A stretch of DNA of 64,000 bases from Aspergillus flavus (Eukaryota > Ascomycota > Eurotiomycetes > Eurotiales > Aspergillaceae). Where the stretch lies: contig NC_092407.1 of the NCBI RefSeq assembly GCF_009017415.1, positions 992,001 through 1,056,000 on the forward strand, read 5' to 3'. Shown piece by piece: positions 33,441-42,646 of this stretch. How positions within the stretch are numbered: position 1 is the stretch's first letter; the number at the start of each line of letters is the position of its first letter. Both the position numbers and the translations under genes were made by a program. Below the pieces are notes generated by a model. It worked only from the letters and a program-made list of their open reading frames with translations, did not search any database and was not told the origin of the DNA.

Positions 33441-34043
33441 ACGTCAGTTTTTATGTGTTGTTATTGCTAACTCGTTGCATTTCTAACTTGTGTCCACTAT
33501 ACCATTACCAAGTTACCTGACGTTCAGAGACGACTTCCATCTATAATATCAAACCCGTTAATCTACTTATAGTCGCACCAAAGAGGTATATAAGTGGGAT
33601 TCTGACCATGCGCGCTACAAACTCTGGCCGGGAGACGCACTCATATCGCGCAAGAGTCTGCTCCAATTAAGTACTCAACCCTTGTGGAAACTGATGCGCA
33701 GATACAAGTCATAATCATATTCGCCTTAGGCACTTTGCATTGCACGCTCGGTTAGTCAATATTCCTAGGCTGAATCCTACATAAGATGCACAGATACTGG
33801 AGTCCCTGACATTATCTGCACTCTCAGGATTTTGCCTGGGCATAAACCTTCTCTGTGGTGGGCTACGTGAGGATCATAAGGTAGATTTTAAATTGACGAC
33901 GAAATAGTAGTATTCTGACAGAAAAAAGGAACTAAGACTTCACATCTGAGGGTACTTGTCCATCGAAAGATTCGGTCCAGCCCTACAACACCCCGGAAAA
34001 CACTCCAAACGTTTTCTGGCAATGCAACCCAGTTATCGCCAGA
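33441..34043. other. intergenic, nothing recognised
   Basis: About 600 bases with no frame or repeat that I can support. Confidence 0.35.
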
Positions 34044-34373
34044 TCAATGCGACCTAAAGAAATTGTCGTGGCCGAGGGCCACCACATATGGATAGCTGTC
34101 AGGCTCCGAGGTGCTGTTGGTCATGTAACCATACGTATAGTCGCTTCCAAAGCGGCAGGCTGCAGACAGCTCCCTGGCGGCGTTGATGAGGTCTACATAC
34201 ATCGTTAAGATTGAATGGTCCAACTATGACTTCTCGTCAGTCGCAGTTCCCTGTCCATCTAACATCGTGGGACCGTACAGGATTGCACATGAAAATGGAG
34301 GAGTGTCCCACATGAGATACGCGAGCACAACTTCCGGGTTGGGCCACGCATGCTTTGGCGTCAGCTGCAACAT
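34044..34373 (-). pseudogene. unidentified coding relic with in-frame TAG
   Basis: One minus-strand frame reads MLQLTPKHAWPNPEVVLAYL, then MWDTPPFSCAILYGPTML and DGQGTATDEKS, followed by a TAG (34226-34224). It continues in frame with LDHSILTMYVDLINAARELS, ACRFGSDYTYGYMTNSTSE and SYPYVVALGHDNFFRSH, ending at 34044. Composition is strongly protein-like on both sides of the stop. A stop lies just upstream of the ATG. I do not recognise the family. Confidence 0.4.
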
Positions 34374-35401
34374 CGTTCAGATGGTTAATGTTGCTGTTTG
34401 TCTTCTCCAGGCGGGCGATACCGTGTTCAGGGAAGCACTGAGGCTTGGTTACTTCATCCTATTGTAACATCAGCCCGGCGTTGACTGGGACAGAGGCTGG
34501 CTTACTGTTGCCCGCGCATGAAGGTCTCCGCTGTGACGGTAATTGGCGATAGAGAATAAAGTCACGTTCAACACCTATTGCGCTTTCTAATATTGACCTT
34601 TAGTGTTTTGGCGAGGGAAGATTGGCGTGTCATTCTGTCTGTTAGGTATTCAAAATGAACGTCATAAAGTCTGTTAATAGGCTAGAGGCGTTTGGAGTTC
34701 TGGGGACCCATTGACTCTTGAGATATCCAGCGCTGCTCCCATGAACAGGTGAACTTGTGCTGTCTTTCGACTGAGCAATTCCACTAAAATGTCTGTCATG
34801 CTGGCGCAGCGCGCTCAATTACAGTGAAGTCCTACTGCGGAAAGAGGCCGCGGGCATCAGGAGGAATAGAAACTTGACCCTATTCGTCTCTTTCTTGATG
34901 GCAGTGCCGGGCCTTAGGGGAGTGTGGCGGGCAAACGTAGACCGAAAGTGGAGAAAAAGGGCAAGGTGGTAAATTATTAGTTGGGGTGCAGTTTATTGTG
35001 GTGACTCGCTCAGCACGCTTGAGCACTAAAACGGAAAGAGTAGGCCATCAATGGTCCTAGAGAATCAAGTACATATGTGACATGTCGCATTCGACCAACT
35101 GCTCACCGATCACTTCCACCAAGAAGCACGGTAGCATGAAGGGTCCCTATTCTGTACAATGTGGAGCCGCCGATGCAAGAATGTACGTTCCTCTCCCAGC
35201 CACTTGCATTTTACTCTGACTCGAAATTATTTGCTTTCCCAGTTCTTCGCCCCTGATAGATGCCCCACCCCAACCTTAAGACTTATTTAATTGCAAGAAT
35301 GCCCCCGCCGTTCGACCAGGATTATTTGTACCCTGCTGCAATCTATCTTTTAACCCTTGTATAGCTCTTGTGTACCCCAGTCGCCAAGACTATACTCCAC
35401 A
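34374..35401. other. intergenic, upstream of the GNAT gene
   Basis: I see no gene or repeat in this stretch. Confidence 0.35.
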
Positions 35402-36085
35402 ATGACAGTGAACACAACACAAAGCACCTCAACCTCAGGATCCCCTCTTAAGCTCGAGCACGCTACACTCGAAGATATCCCCGAGTTAATCGAAGTCTGG
35501 TACAATGCATTTGATACCCCAGACATGCTAGCCATCTGGCCGAACACCCCCGGAGTACGGCAATGGTGGGATCAAGCCAACCGCCACGACATGCTGCACA
35601 AGCCTCGAGAGAAATACCTTAAGGTCGTCGATACAAGAAACGGTCGGATTGCGGCATACGCAAAGTGGTCACTTGAGACGGCTGAAGAGCGTGGTCCCCG
35701 GTTTCCTCCATGGCACTCGGACATGGACCCTGAGCGTAACGATGCATTTATCGAGGGTTTGGAGATTGGTCGTGCCAGGTTGGTTGGGGGAAAGAAGAAT
35801 TTCTGTAGGCCGAATATCTATATTAAGTATATCGTGGGGGAATTGCTGACATAGATATTAGATCTTGATATGTTGGGTACGCATACCGACTATCGGAAAA
35901 TGGGTGCTGCTCGGATGCTGATTGGGTGGGGATGTCAAATGGCTGACCAGGAGGGTGCTTTTGCTTATATCGATGCAAGTGCTGAGGGACGGCCTGTCTA
36001 TGAGAAGTTTGGATTTGTGGATCGAAGTGACTCTGCAAGGTCGGCGGCTGGATTGGCGTCGATGGTTAGGGAGCCTCGGAACTGA
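35402..36085 (+). CDS. GNAT N-acetyltransferase-like, splice donor mutated
   Basis: The start at 35402 (MTVNTTQSTSTS) leads to a GNAT N-terminal half (LEHATLEDIPELIEVWYNAF, then KYLKVVDTRNGRIAAYAKWS). The acetyl-CoA-binding half lies at 35862-36085 (LDMLGTHTDYRKMGAARMLI, then GRPVYEKFGFV). Homology requires joining 35819 to 35862 (NIY-LDMLGTH), which keeps frame and gives 213 residues. The 42-nt intron so defined ends in TAG but begins AT, not GT; one G-to-A change at 35820 would explain this. If unspliced, translation stops at 35854, before the CoA-binding part. GNAT enzymes acetylate amines from acetyl-CoA; the substrate here is unknown. Functionality is doubtful. Confidence 0.72.
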
Positions 36086-36297
36086 GGAGTTTGGTTACTA
36101 TTCGTTCAAGTCAGTGTCTTCCGATCGTTTAATGCCACGCTCAGAGTACTACAAGTCCATCCAAATGTGGTATAAATACAAATGCAGAATCTGAGTATCT
36201 ACAAGTCCGAGATGTATTACCCGACTGTGCCAGCAACCGCTAGATCGTATACTTTCTGCCCTTCTTAAATTTCTCGATTCGAATTCAAAAGACTACC

Positions 36298-36321
36298 TTT
36301 TTTTTTTTTTTTTTTTTTTTT
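36298..36321. repeat. T24 homopolymer
   Basis: An uninterrupted run of 24 T, about 210 bp after the GNAT gene. Its length probably varies between strains. No retroelement body was recognised on either side. Confidence 0.9.
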
Positions 36322-37086
36322 GAGAAGGCAAGATGAGTATCTTGCAAGGTAGCCCTCGGAAACTCTTCACCAATCGATTACAGATGAATGGAATGCACGC
36401 CTTACCGGACCGGAAACACAGGGCTCCCAATGATACTACTTAGGCACCTGTTACAAACCTATTTGCGGGGAACACTCTTGTGGTTAGTCGTATAGAGGGC
36501 ACAAATTTGAATGCAAACTAATCGTTGGAATAGATAGCAGAGTGGGTCGACGGTGCTTCTAATATTGAGTGGATGTGAAGTGGACACGGAAGGGAGTGGA
36601 GAGTTCGCAATATCGTGTAAACTTCCATGGTCTCTCATTTTCAGACACCCACGCATTTAGGCTCAAGATAGATCCTTTACCTCAAAGTATAGAATGGGAA
36701 GCGATGACACGATACGTACAGCCTTGTCTAAGGAGCCAGGCAAGACGTTTTGGAACAGTCTTGGTTGACGTGGGTATCTTCAAAAAACAAACTAGAAAGC
36801 TACTGAACTGCAGAAATGGATAGTCCTATGCTAATAAACACGATGCATATGAGAATGCATACTGGAAAGTATGGTGTTGATCCTTCTTGATGGCTTGTGT
36901 TTATTACTTCACTTTAGGCAAGCTCTCCAATGTGACGCTGGAGACTCTTGCCGAATATATGATAGACACCCAACTGATATTTCATTTAACCTGGTTTGCC
37001 CACAGCAATACTCAGCAATGATTTATTCTTTACGAACTTAAATTCTAGTGCTAGGAAGATTATGTTACTTGATAGTACTTCAAATA

Positions 37087-37151
37087 CTTGCATAACTATC
37101 CTATCCTACATCTTTATTCGGAGCCGTCAGGCATGAAGATAGTTATGCAAG
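37087..37151. repeat. perfect 14-bp inverted repeat with 37-nt loop
   Basis: The left arm CTTGCATAACTATC (37087-37100) is exactly repeated in inverse at 37138-37151. The 65-bp unit would fold into a hairpin. No target-site duplication is obvious and no gene overlaps it. Confidence 0.8.
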
Positions 37152-37901
37152 GCTGCGAGTCAACCTAACCGACCCAAACCAACGGGCACCAGCTGTCGTG
37201 TAGTTATTGGGCAATTGTACACCGCTCTGCATCTAATCAATTTATCATTTAAATCTTAGGCCAAAGATCCGATAAGCATGTGGGCACCAATATCTCGATC
37301 TGCGTTCTCCTGCAAGCCAACTCATATGGTGCACATCTCTGAAGGACAATCCACCAATGCAAGCCTTGCATGACTCGCAGCGCTTCACAGATGCTGCGAA
37401 CCTATTCAATGAGTTGATTCCCCGGCCCTCCTTATCAACGCTCTTGGGACCCTAAGTTGGAAGATCGCAAAAATCTACAGTATCAGCTGATAGTCGTATC
37501 GGGCATGGCTGTGTTCGCTGGCTGGAATGTTTGACGGCCTTAATGTTCACGACTTGGTTTTGGCTGTTGCCAATTTAGGAAGGATTAAGTCGCTCCTTCT
37601 CGATCGTGCTCGTAAACAGAAGTAGTTGAGGTAGTTAAATAGGTTTGCTTGTTTTTTGTACTCGTTTGCTAACATGCTGCTATCATCGCACAGGACGCTT
37701 CCCTTACACTGAACTCATTTCAACTTCTTATCCTTCGTGTTTGTTTGTTTTTTGCTTGCTTGGCTGGACCGAGTCCCATCATACAGTGCTATATAAGCTG
37801 TCAAGCGTGTTGCCGCTCGACCAAAATACCTTAGGCATTTGGTCGTGCCTCCAACCGAACAATCTGACCAACATAAGCCAACAATTACCCCAATTTCCGA
37901 T

Positions 37902-39320
37902 ATGCCCTCCGAAGCCAACAAAAGTCTTGGTATAATCAATGAATTCATGAGGGAATATGAGAAAGAGCAGGAAATCTACGCCTCTGCAGCGAAGCAGGCC
38001 GAGATGCTATGCGAAGATGTCCTCAAACGTGAATCAGTGGAGTGTATCGTTACTTCCAGAGCAAAAGACCCAGAAAGCCTCGAGAAAAAGCTTCATGAAC
38101 GACTGAAAAGGCGCCAAGAAACTGCAGCCAGTACCCGTGAAGGAAAGAAAGGCTACGGCTGCATCGACGACATCAGAAGCGACATTGCAGACTTAGCTGG
38201 AGTTCGTATCTCGCTCTATATACCGCGGAAGAAGTCCCATGTTGAGAAAATCCTGCGGAGGGAATTTGACGTGGCATGGAACCTTCCTCTGGGAGAAAAG
38301 GGGGATATCCAAGCAACCGAACCTCGCTTGTTCCCGGGGTACTGTGCCGATCACTACCGCGTCTTCTTTAAGCAGGGCTCGAGTCAAGATGATCGGGTCG
38401 GTAAAAGGATGATTGAGATACAAGTGGTTTCTGTTTTACGGCATGTCTGGGCTCAAATTCAGCACGACAGGGTGTACAAACAACTGATCCCAACTGCTGG
38501 AGAAGATATTCGTATTTTGGACGCCTTGAGCAGCCTGCTATACGCTGGGGACTTTGTTCTAGACCAGCTATTTGACAGCCAGGCTTCACGAAGTAAGTCT
38601 GATAGTACATCTTTCAAAACGGTGTATCAACTAGGTTCTGCATTAGGACAGTGGATTGAAGGCTTTCCGGAGCGCCGAGATGATAACCTTGGGAATGTTC
38701 AGTCACTTTTTACATTACTGAAGGCCGTTCATATGGATACACCAGAGCAGCTATGGGGCGCGTTGAAGAACATGGATATCTCGCTCTCACAGACGAGCGA
38801 CTATGTGGTTCTGGCCCGCACTTATGAGCCGCTTCACCTCAGTATCAGCAACTACATCATGCACCGCATCATTCGGCCCCGAAATGATCGCGGTGTAGTG
38901 CAGAGCATCAGACAGCTTGAGCTGAATACAGCCAACGACCACTGCTCAAAGGTCAACGTGATTGCAAATGCATTTATCTTGTTGGATCAACTGTTCTCGC
39001 CCCCATCCCAGTGGTGGCATCTTCTTTATACCGGGCAGAATCCAAAGAGACTGGGGGAGGGAATCAAGTGGATGTCCACGAGCAAGCCTTGGACGGATTA
39101 TCATAGCATGACAACAGTCCACAAAGCCGACCAGAAAAACATCGATATATTATGGCATTGCCTTTATGAGCATGACAAGGAACCCATCAGATTTGTCTTG
39201 ACCTTCTCCGAGATCTTGGTTTCGGAAGGGTTCTCGACAGATTGGGGCCTGTTGACTAGATCTTTGTCCCTTCTCATACGCGCCATGGAACTCTCAAGAA
39301 TATTTGCTAAAAGGTCATGA
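37902..39320 (+). CDS. RelA/SpoT-domain (p)ppGpp synthetase-like protein
   Basis: A single exon of 472 residues from the ATG at 37902 (MPSEANKSLG); the frame is open further upstream only from a TTG. Residues 45-195 form a RelA/SpoT nucleotidyltransferase domain. VTSRAKDPESLEKKL (R53, K55, S59, K62) matches the ATP-binding RxKxxxSxxxK motif, DIADLAGVRI (D97) the metal-binding Asp region, YCADHYRVFF the GYxxxHY block, and IEIQV (E172) followed by HVWAQIQHDRVYK the closing helix. All catalytic positions I know look intact. There is no HD hydrolase, TGS or ACT domain, so it resembles a small alarmone synthetase with a 270-residue fungal C-terminal extension. The role in fungi is not settled. Confidence 0.88.
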   Translation: MPSEANKSLGIINEFMREYEKEQEIYASAAKQAEMLCEDVLKRESVECIVTSRAKDPESLEKKLHERLKRRQETAASTREGKKGYGCIDDIRSDIADLAGVRISLYIPRKKSHVEKILRREFDVAWNLPLGEKGDIQATEPRLFPGYCADHYRVFFKQGSSQDDRVGKRMIEIQVVSVLRHVWAQIQHDRVYKQLIPTAGEDIRILDALSSLLYAGDFVLDQLFDSQASRSKSDSTSFKTVYQLGSALGQWIEGFPERRDDNLGNVQSLFTLLKAVHMDTPEQLWGALKNMDISLSQTSDYVVLARTYEPLHLSISNYIMHRIIRPRNDRGVVQSIRQLELNTANDHCSKVNVIANAFILLDQLFSPPSQWWHLLYTGQNPKRLGEGIKWMSTSKPWTDYHSMTTVHKADQKNIDILWHCLYEHDKEPIRFVLTFSEILVSEGFSTDWGLLTRSLSLLIRAMELSRIFAKRS

Positions 39321-40274
39321 GCCAACCTAGTGGACACATATCATTCACATGAACGTCCCCTTCTTCTTGCTTTCAGTGCTTTCGTGCCTTTGCTTATTAT
39401 AGTTTCAATGCTATTATCGGTTCACATGAGACTTCCGCCGCCTACTACTTTCATGCTTGGTGTAGCCAGATGTTGCCTTTCATAGAGTTTTTTTCCTTGA
39501 GATCGTCATGCAGATGAAGGATACACCAAGCTTTCAAGAGCATTCATACCCTCTATGCAATAGTCGTTCTAAAGAACAGTGGCCCATTCTTCTATTATAA
39601 GCTTGTACCTGGCGGCTTGTATCTGCCGCGCAATGCACACCACGCGATTGCACGGGTTCTAATTATCGGATGTAGAAGTAGGATGGCTAGCATTGATTAT
39701 TTTAACAAGTGCTTTAATGCGAACATATTTTTTGTTTCTCTTCTTTTCCCTTTTTCCTGTTTTTGTTCTTTCTCTCTCTCTCTCTTTTTCACTAAATAAA
39801 AATATACTTGAAGTAAAGCATGACAAATAAATGAAAAATATTGATATCAACATATCTACCTACCCGAAGTGAGCCAAGACTATTATTAACGGACATGGCT
39901 ATAGCAGAATAATGATTCCTATTCAAGGATGTTCCAATACCCCTGGTGAAAATCATACCGAATATAACCCACCAGGCCAAAGACCTCAGGTAGTAGATTG
40001 TCATAGATCACGACACAAACGTTTACGTTTTGTGGAAATAGAGAAAAAGTGAAGAAACAGCCACTAGAAGCAAAGACAGATCACGAAATTATATGGAAGA
40101 ATAAATCGCGTGTCATCAATACGATCCTAAGACAGCGAGTTGGGTACTTTTGTGTGAGCTGTAGAAAGTACGGGGTCAAGGCAACAATGCACCTGCGGTT
40201 GGCGGACAACCCTAATAAGTGGGCAACCTCGCTTCCTCAGAGAAATAAAAGTGGATTATTTACACGTCATTGAC

Positions 40275-40377
40275 GCATTTTCCTTTCATTTCCCTTCTTT
40301 TCCCTTCTATGCATTTTTTCCTTTTTTTTCCTCTTGTTTTCTTCTTCTTTCTCTTCTTCTTTTCTTTTCCTTTTCCG
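40275..40377 (+). repeat. polypyrimidine tract
   Basis: About 100 bases almost entirely C and T on the plus strand. It is low complexity and could adopt unusual DNA structure or act as a nucleosome-free region. The translated Phe-rich frame across it is not a gene. Confidence 0.75.
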
Positions 40378-40661
40378 TCGTTGTTTGGTCCTGCCTTCTA
40401 CTGTAAGGGGAGTAGCAGACTTCTGCCTACCGAGTATTTCATCCGATGTAATTCTAGAGATATGACAGAGTTGCAGCAGGTAGGGCGTAATTCATGACGA
40501 GCCAGACAGATAAATTTCCATTGCTTCTACTGTCCTATACGTACCTTTGAACGTGACTGGTCCACGGGCGGGACAATCCTCCGTCTGGATCTGCACGGAT
40601 CCACGAGAGAAAGAAGGTAGTACCTTGCAGCCCAACCTCGGATGTTTCATTGGTAGATTGA

Positions 40662-40710
40662 AGGAGGTCAAAGCAACTATGATACATGTCTGAAGTAGCT
40701 TTGACCTTCT
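40662..40710. repeat. short hairpin, 17-nt arms (15 match), 15-nt loop
   Basis: The arm at 40662-40678 (core AGGTCAAAGC) pairs with 40694-40710 (core GCTTTGACCT). There are two mismatches. It lies about 170 bp from a second inverted repeat. Confidence 0.7.
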
Positions 40711-40881
40711 AAATTCTCCTTGTCTTTTGGTATATCTGGCGTATGGTCCATCATCTTACGCTGTTTCCCGAATCTTGGACTGAGCTGAGTGTTGAAAAAA
40801 TAGGGGAAAAAAAGAAAAAAACAAAAATTTCATGAGAGGCCCAGAAGGAAATTGTCTTTTCAAAACAATGGTAAGCGCCAG

Positions 40882-40971
40882 GAGCCTCATGTCATTTCAA
40901 CGCTCTAGGCAACGACTCATAATTTGATATATCACATTTGCCGTGAGTCATGGTGGTAGGACATGAGGCTC
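40882..40971. repeat. 90-bp unit with perfect 12-bp terminal inverted repeats
   Basis: GAGCCTCATGTC (40882-40893) is repeated in inverse at 40960-40971. The inside holds a second, weaker inverted pair (GACTCA / TGAGTC) and the centre is a palindrome TGATATATCA. The nested symmetry suggests a small foldback element or the scar of a miniature transposon. Confidence 0.7.
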
Positions 40972-41461
40972 AATGATAGCCAGAATATGGCGAGAACAGC
41001 GTTTATTACTCGGTCTGGCATCCGTAATATCGCTTATCTGGAATGATCATGCTGGCCGAGGCTTTGCTTTGATGTGTGGAGTTTTGAGGCGGTGTGTCAA
41101 TGTCTATTCTTGTGGTTTATAGGCCACCAATCTCGGAATTCGGATTGTACAATTGACTCACCATCATGTCGATCACAATTAATATCCCGGCCCGGCTGAT
41201 CGTTTTTGTTTCATAATAGATTCCTCGTTCAAACGTCAAGCTAGAAGCTATGGAAGGGTCCGCTAATGCCAAGCTCCTGTTCTAGCCGAAGGATCGTTGT
41301 GCATACCTGTCAGATAAATCTTGTAGCGGTCTGTGTATCATTGACTACATCCACTCGATGTATATAAGCGAGATGTAATGTCTAAGTCGTGTTATAAGGA
41401 CATCGTTGCATTGTTTCATAACGAACGGAAATAGGCAGAGCGCGGTTATCTTCACTTAGAT

Positions 41462-41896
41462 ATGGCCAACCAGTCTGACCTTCAACAGCAATTCCCTGTC
41501 GAATCACAGGCTCAGGAAACCTCTGGTAAGTGCCATTCTGTAAACAATTTCATCATTTCTCTTGGCCAATATCATATGAGCCTCTCGAGTGACTGTAATG
41601 TTCTAACAATAAGGCTCCAAGAATATACACTACTACATTACCTCCTCCGCCTCCTCGAAGTACTGGAAGGACGCGGAGACACCCTCTCTGCGAGCGATAG
41701 AAGCAAGGTCGATAGAATCCGTACAATTGTTGAAGATGATGGGTATATCGGCGACGATAGAGATCTCCATGTTGCTGGGTTCATGACATTTATCGCTACG
41801 CAGTCGTGCCCTGAAATTGTGAAAGGTTCATGGGAGGAGTACATGTCCAGCGAAATTGGGACTCGAATACAGACTATTGTTGAAGCAAGGCGTTGA
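41462..41896 (+). CDS. small hypothetical protein
   Basis: The ATG at 41462 opens 144 codons without a stop. A consensus donor (GTAAGT at 41526) and branch-like CTAAC at 41604 suggest that 41526-41621 (96 nt, frame-preserving) is an intron, leaving 112 residues. The likely mature sequence has an amphipathic LLHYLLRLLEVLEG helix, an acidic DDGYIGDDRD turn and GSWEEYMSSEIGTRI, so it is probably a small soluble helical protein. I do not recognise a family. The frame on the other strand is Arg/Ser-rich and is a shadow. Confidence 0.5.
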   Translation: MANQSDLQQQFPVESQAQETSGKCHSVNNFIISLGQYHMSLSSDCNVLTIRLQEYTLLHYLLRLLEVLEGRGDTLSASDRSKVDRIRTIVEDDGYIGDDRDLHVAGFMTFIATQSCPEIVKGSWEEYMSSEIGTRIQTIVEARR

Positions 41897-42646
41897 ATGG
41901 AATTGCCAACCATTCTCGGTCTACTCTGTGATTTACAACTTTACTCGTCGCATGGTCAAGCTGGCATGATGTATTTGACAGCAGGTGTGACAGTTTATTT
42001 CTTTCCCGCTTGATCGCTATGCTGTACCCATGTGCCACTAGGAGAACTGCCAGGCGACCTTTTATACAAACCCAGGTTGTGTCGCCCCTGTCTATTTAAT
42101 CTATTGCTTTATTTTTCTCTTCTCTCCCCAGCTGTAATGCGTTGATATTGTTACCGCTATAGAGAGCTAACTCCATGTAATCCCCCACTGTACGGAGAGG
42201 GAGACTGCCAAATATATAACCGGATATAACTCCGGATTACCAATTGGGCATCAAAATAGCGAATATTATTTTGGAGGTCTAGACCGACAGGGTTACAATG
42301 CTGTGGCCTAGCGTCGCCGCGGTTCTTTGTTATGTAGCCAACCAACTAGATGTCTTGCCGTAGCTTTTTTCTGTTGGACTGGTTACTAGTGCTGATATAG
42401 TACGCTTAGGGCTACACTAGCCCTGTTGCTACTACGCGATTCTAGCCGTTTTGGCCTGGCTTTTAAGTACTAAGAGAGCTATTCAGAGGTAACCCGGCGG
42501 ACTCCGGAAGGCTAGGGCTTATCACAACGTTTCCAGAAAGCTTATCTCCAGCCTCGCTCTGCTAATGTCAGATTTGTTCCATTATTTTATTTATATAAGC
42601 TTCGGTACCCACAGACTTAAGAGCAGTGCATTTACCACTTCGCGTC
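41897..42646. other. intergenic, promoter of the carboxypeptidase gene
   Basis: An AT-rich TATA-like stretch (TTATTTATATAAG) sits about 60 bp upstream of the carboxypeptidase start. I see no gene. Confidence 0.4.

Larger units (their letters stand above)
36086..37901. other. intergenic with a T24 run and a hairpin
   Basis: There is no supported gene. The stretch holds the T run and the 14-bp inverted repeat listed separately, and the promoter region of the RelA/SpoT gene. Confidence 0.4.
39321..41461. other. 2.1 kb of low-complexity DNA and inverted repeats
   Basis: There is no supported gene. The stretch contains a pyrimidine-rich tract at 39734-39790 with a (CT) run, a larger one at 40275-40377, an A-rich tract near 40795-40828, and two inverted repeats (listed separately). 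Confidence 0.4.

Noticed and set aside
40270..40497. Phe-rich plus-strand frame
   Set aside because: It is a translation of the polypyrimidine tract with no other coding sign.
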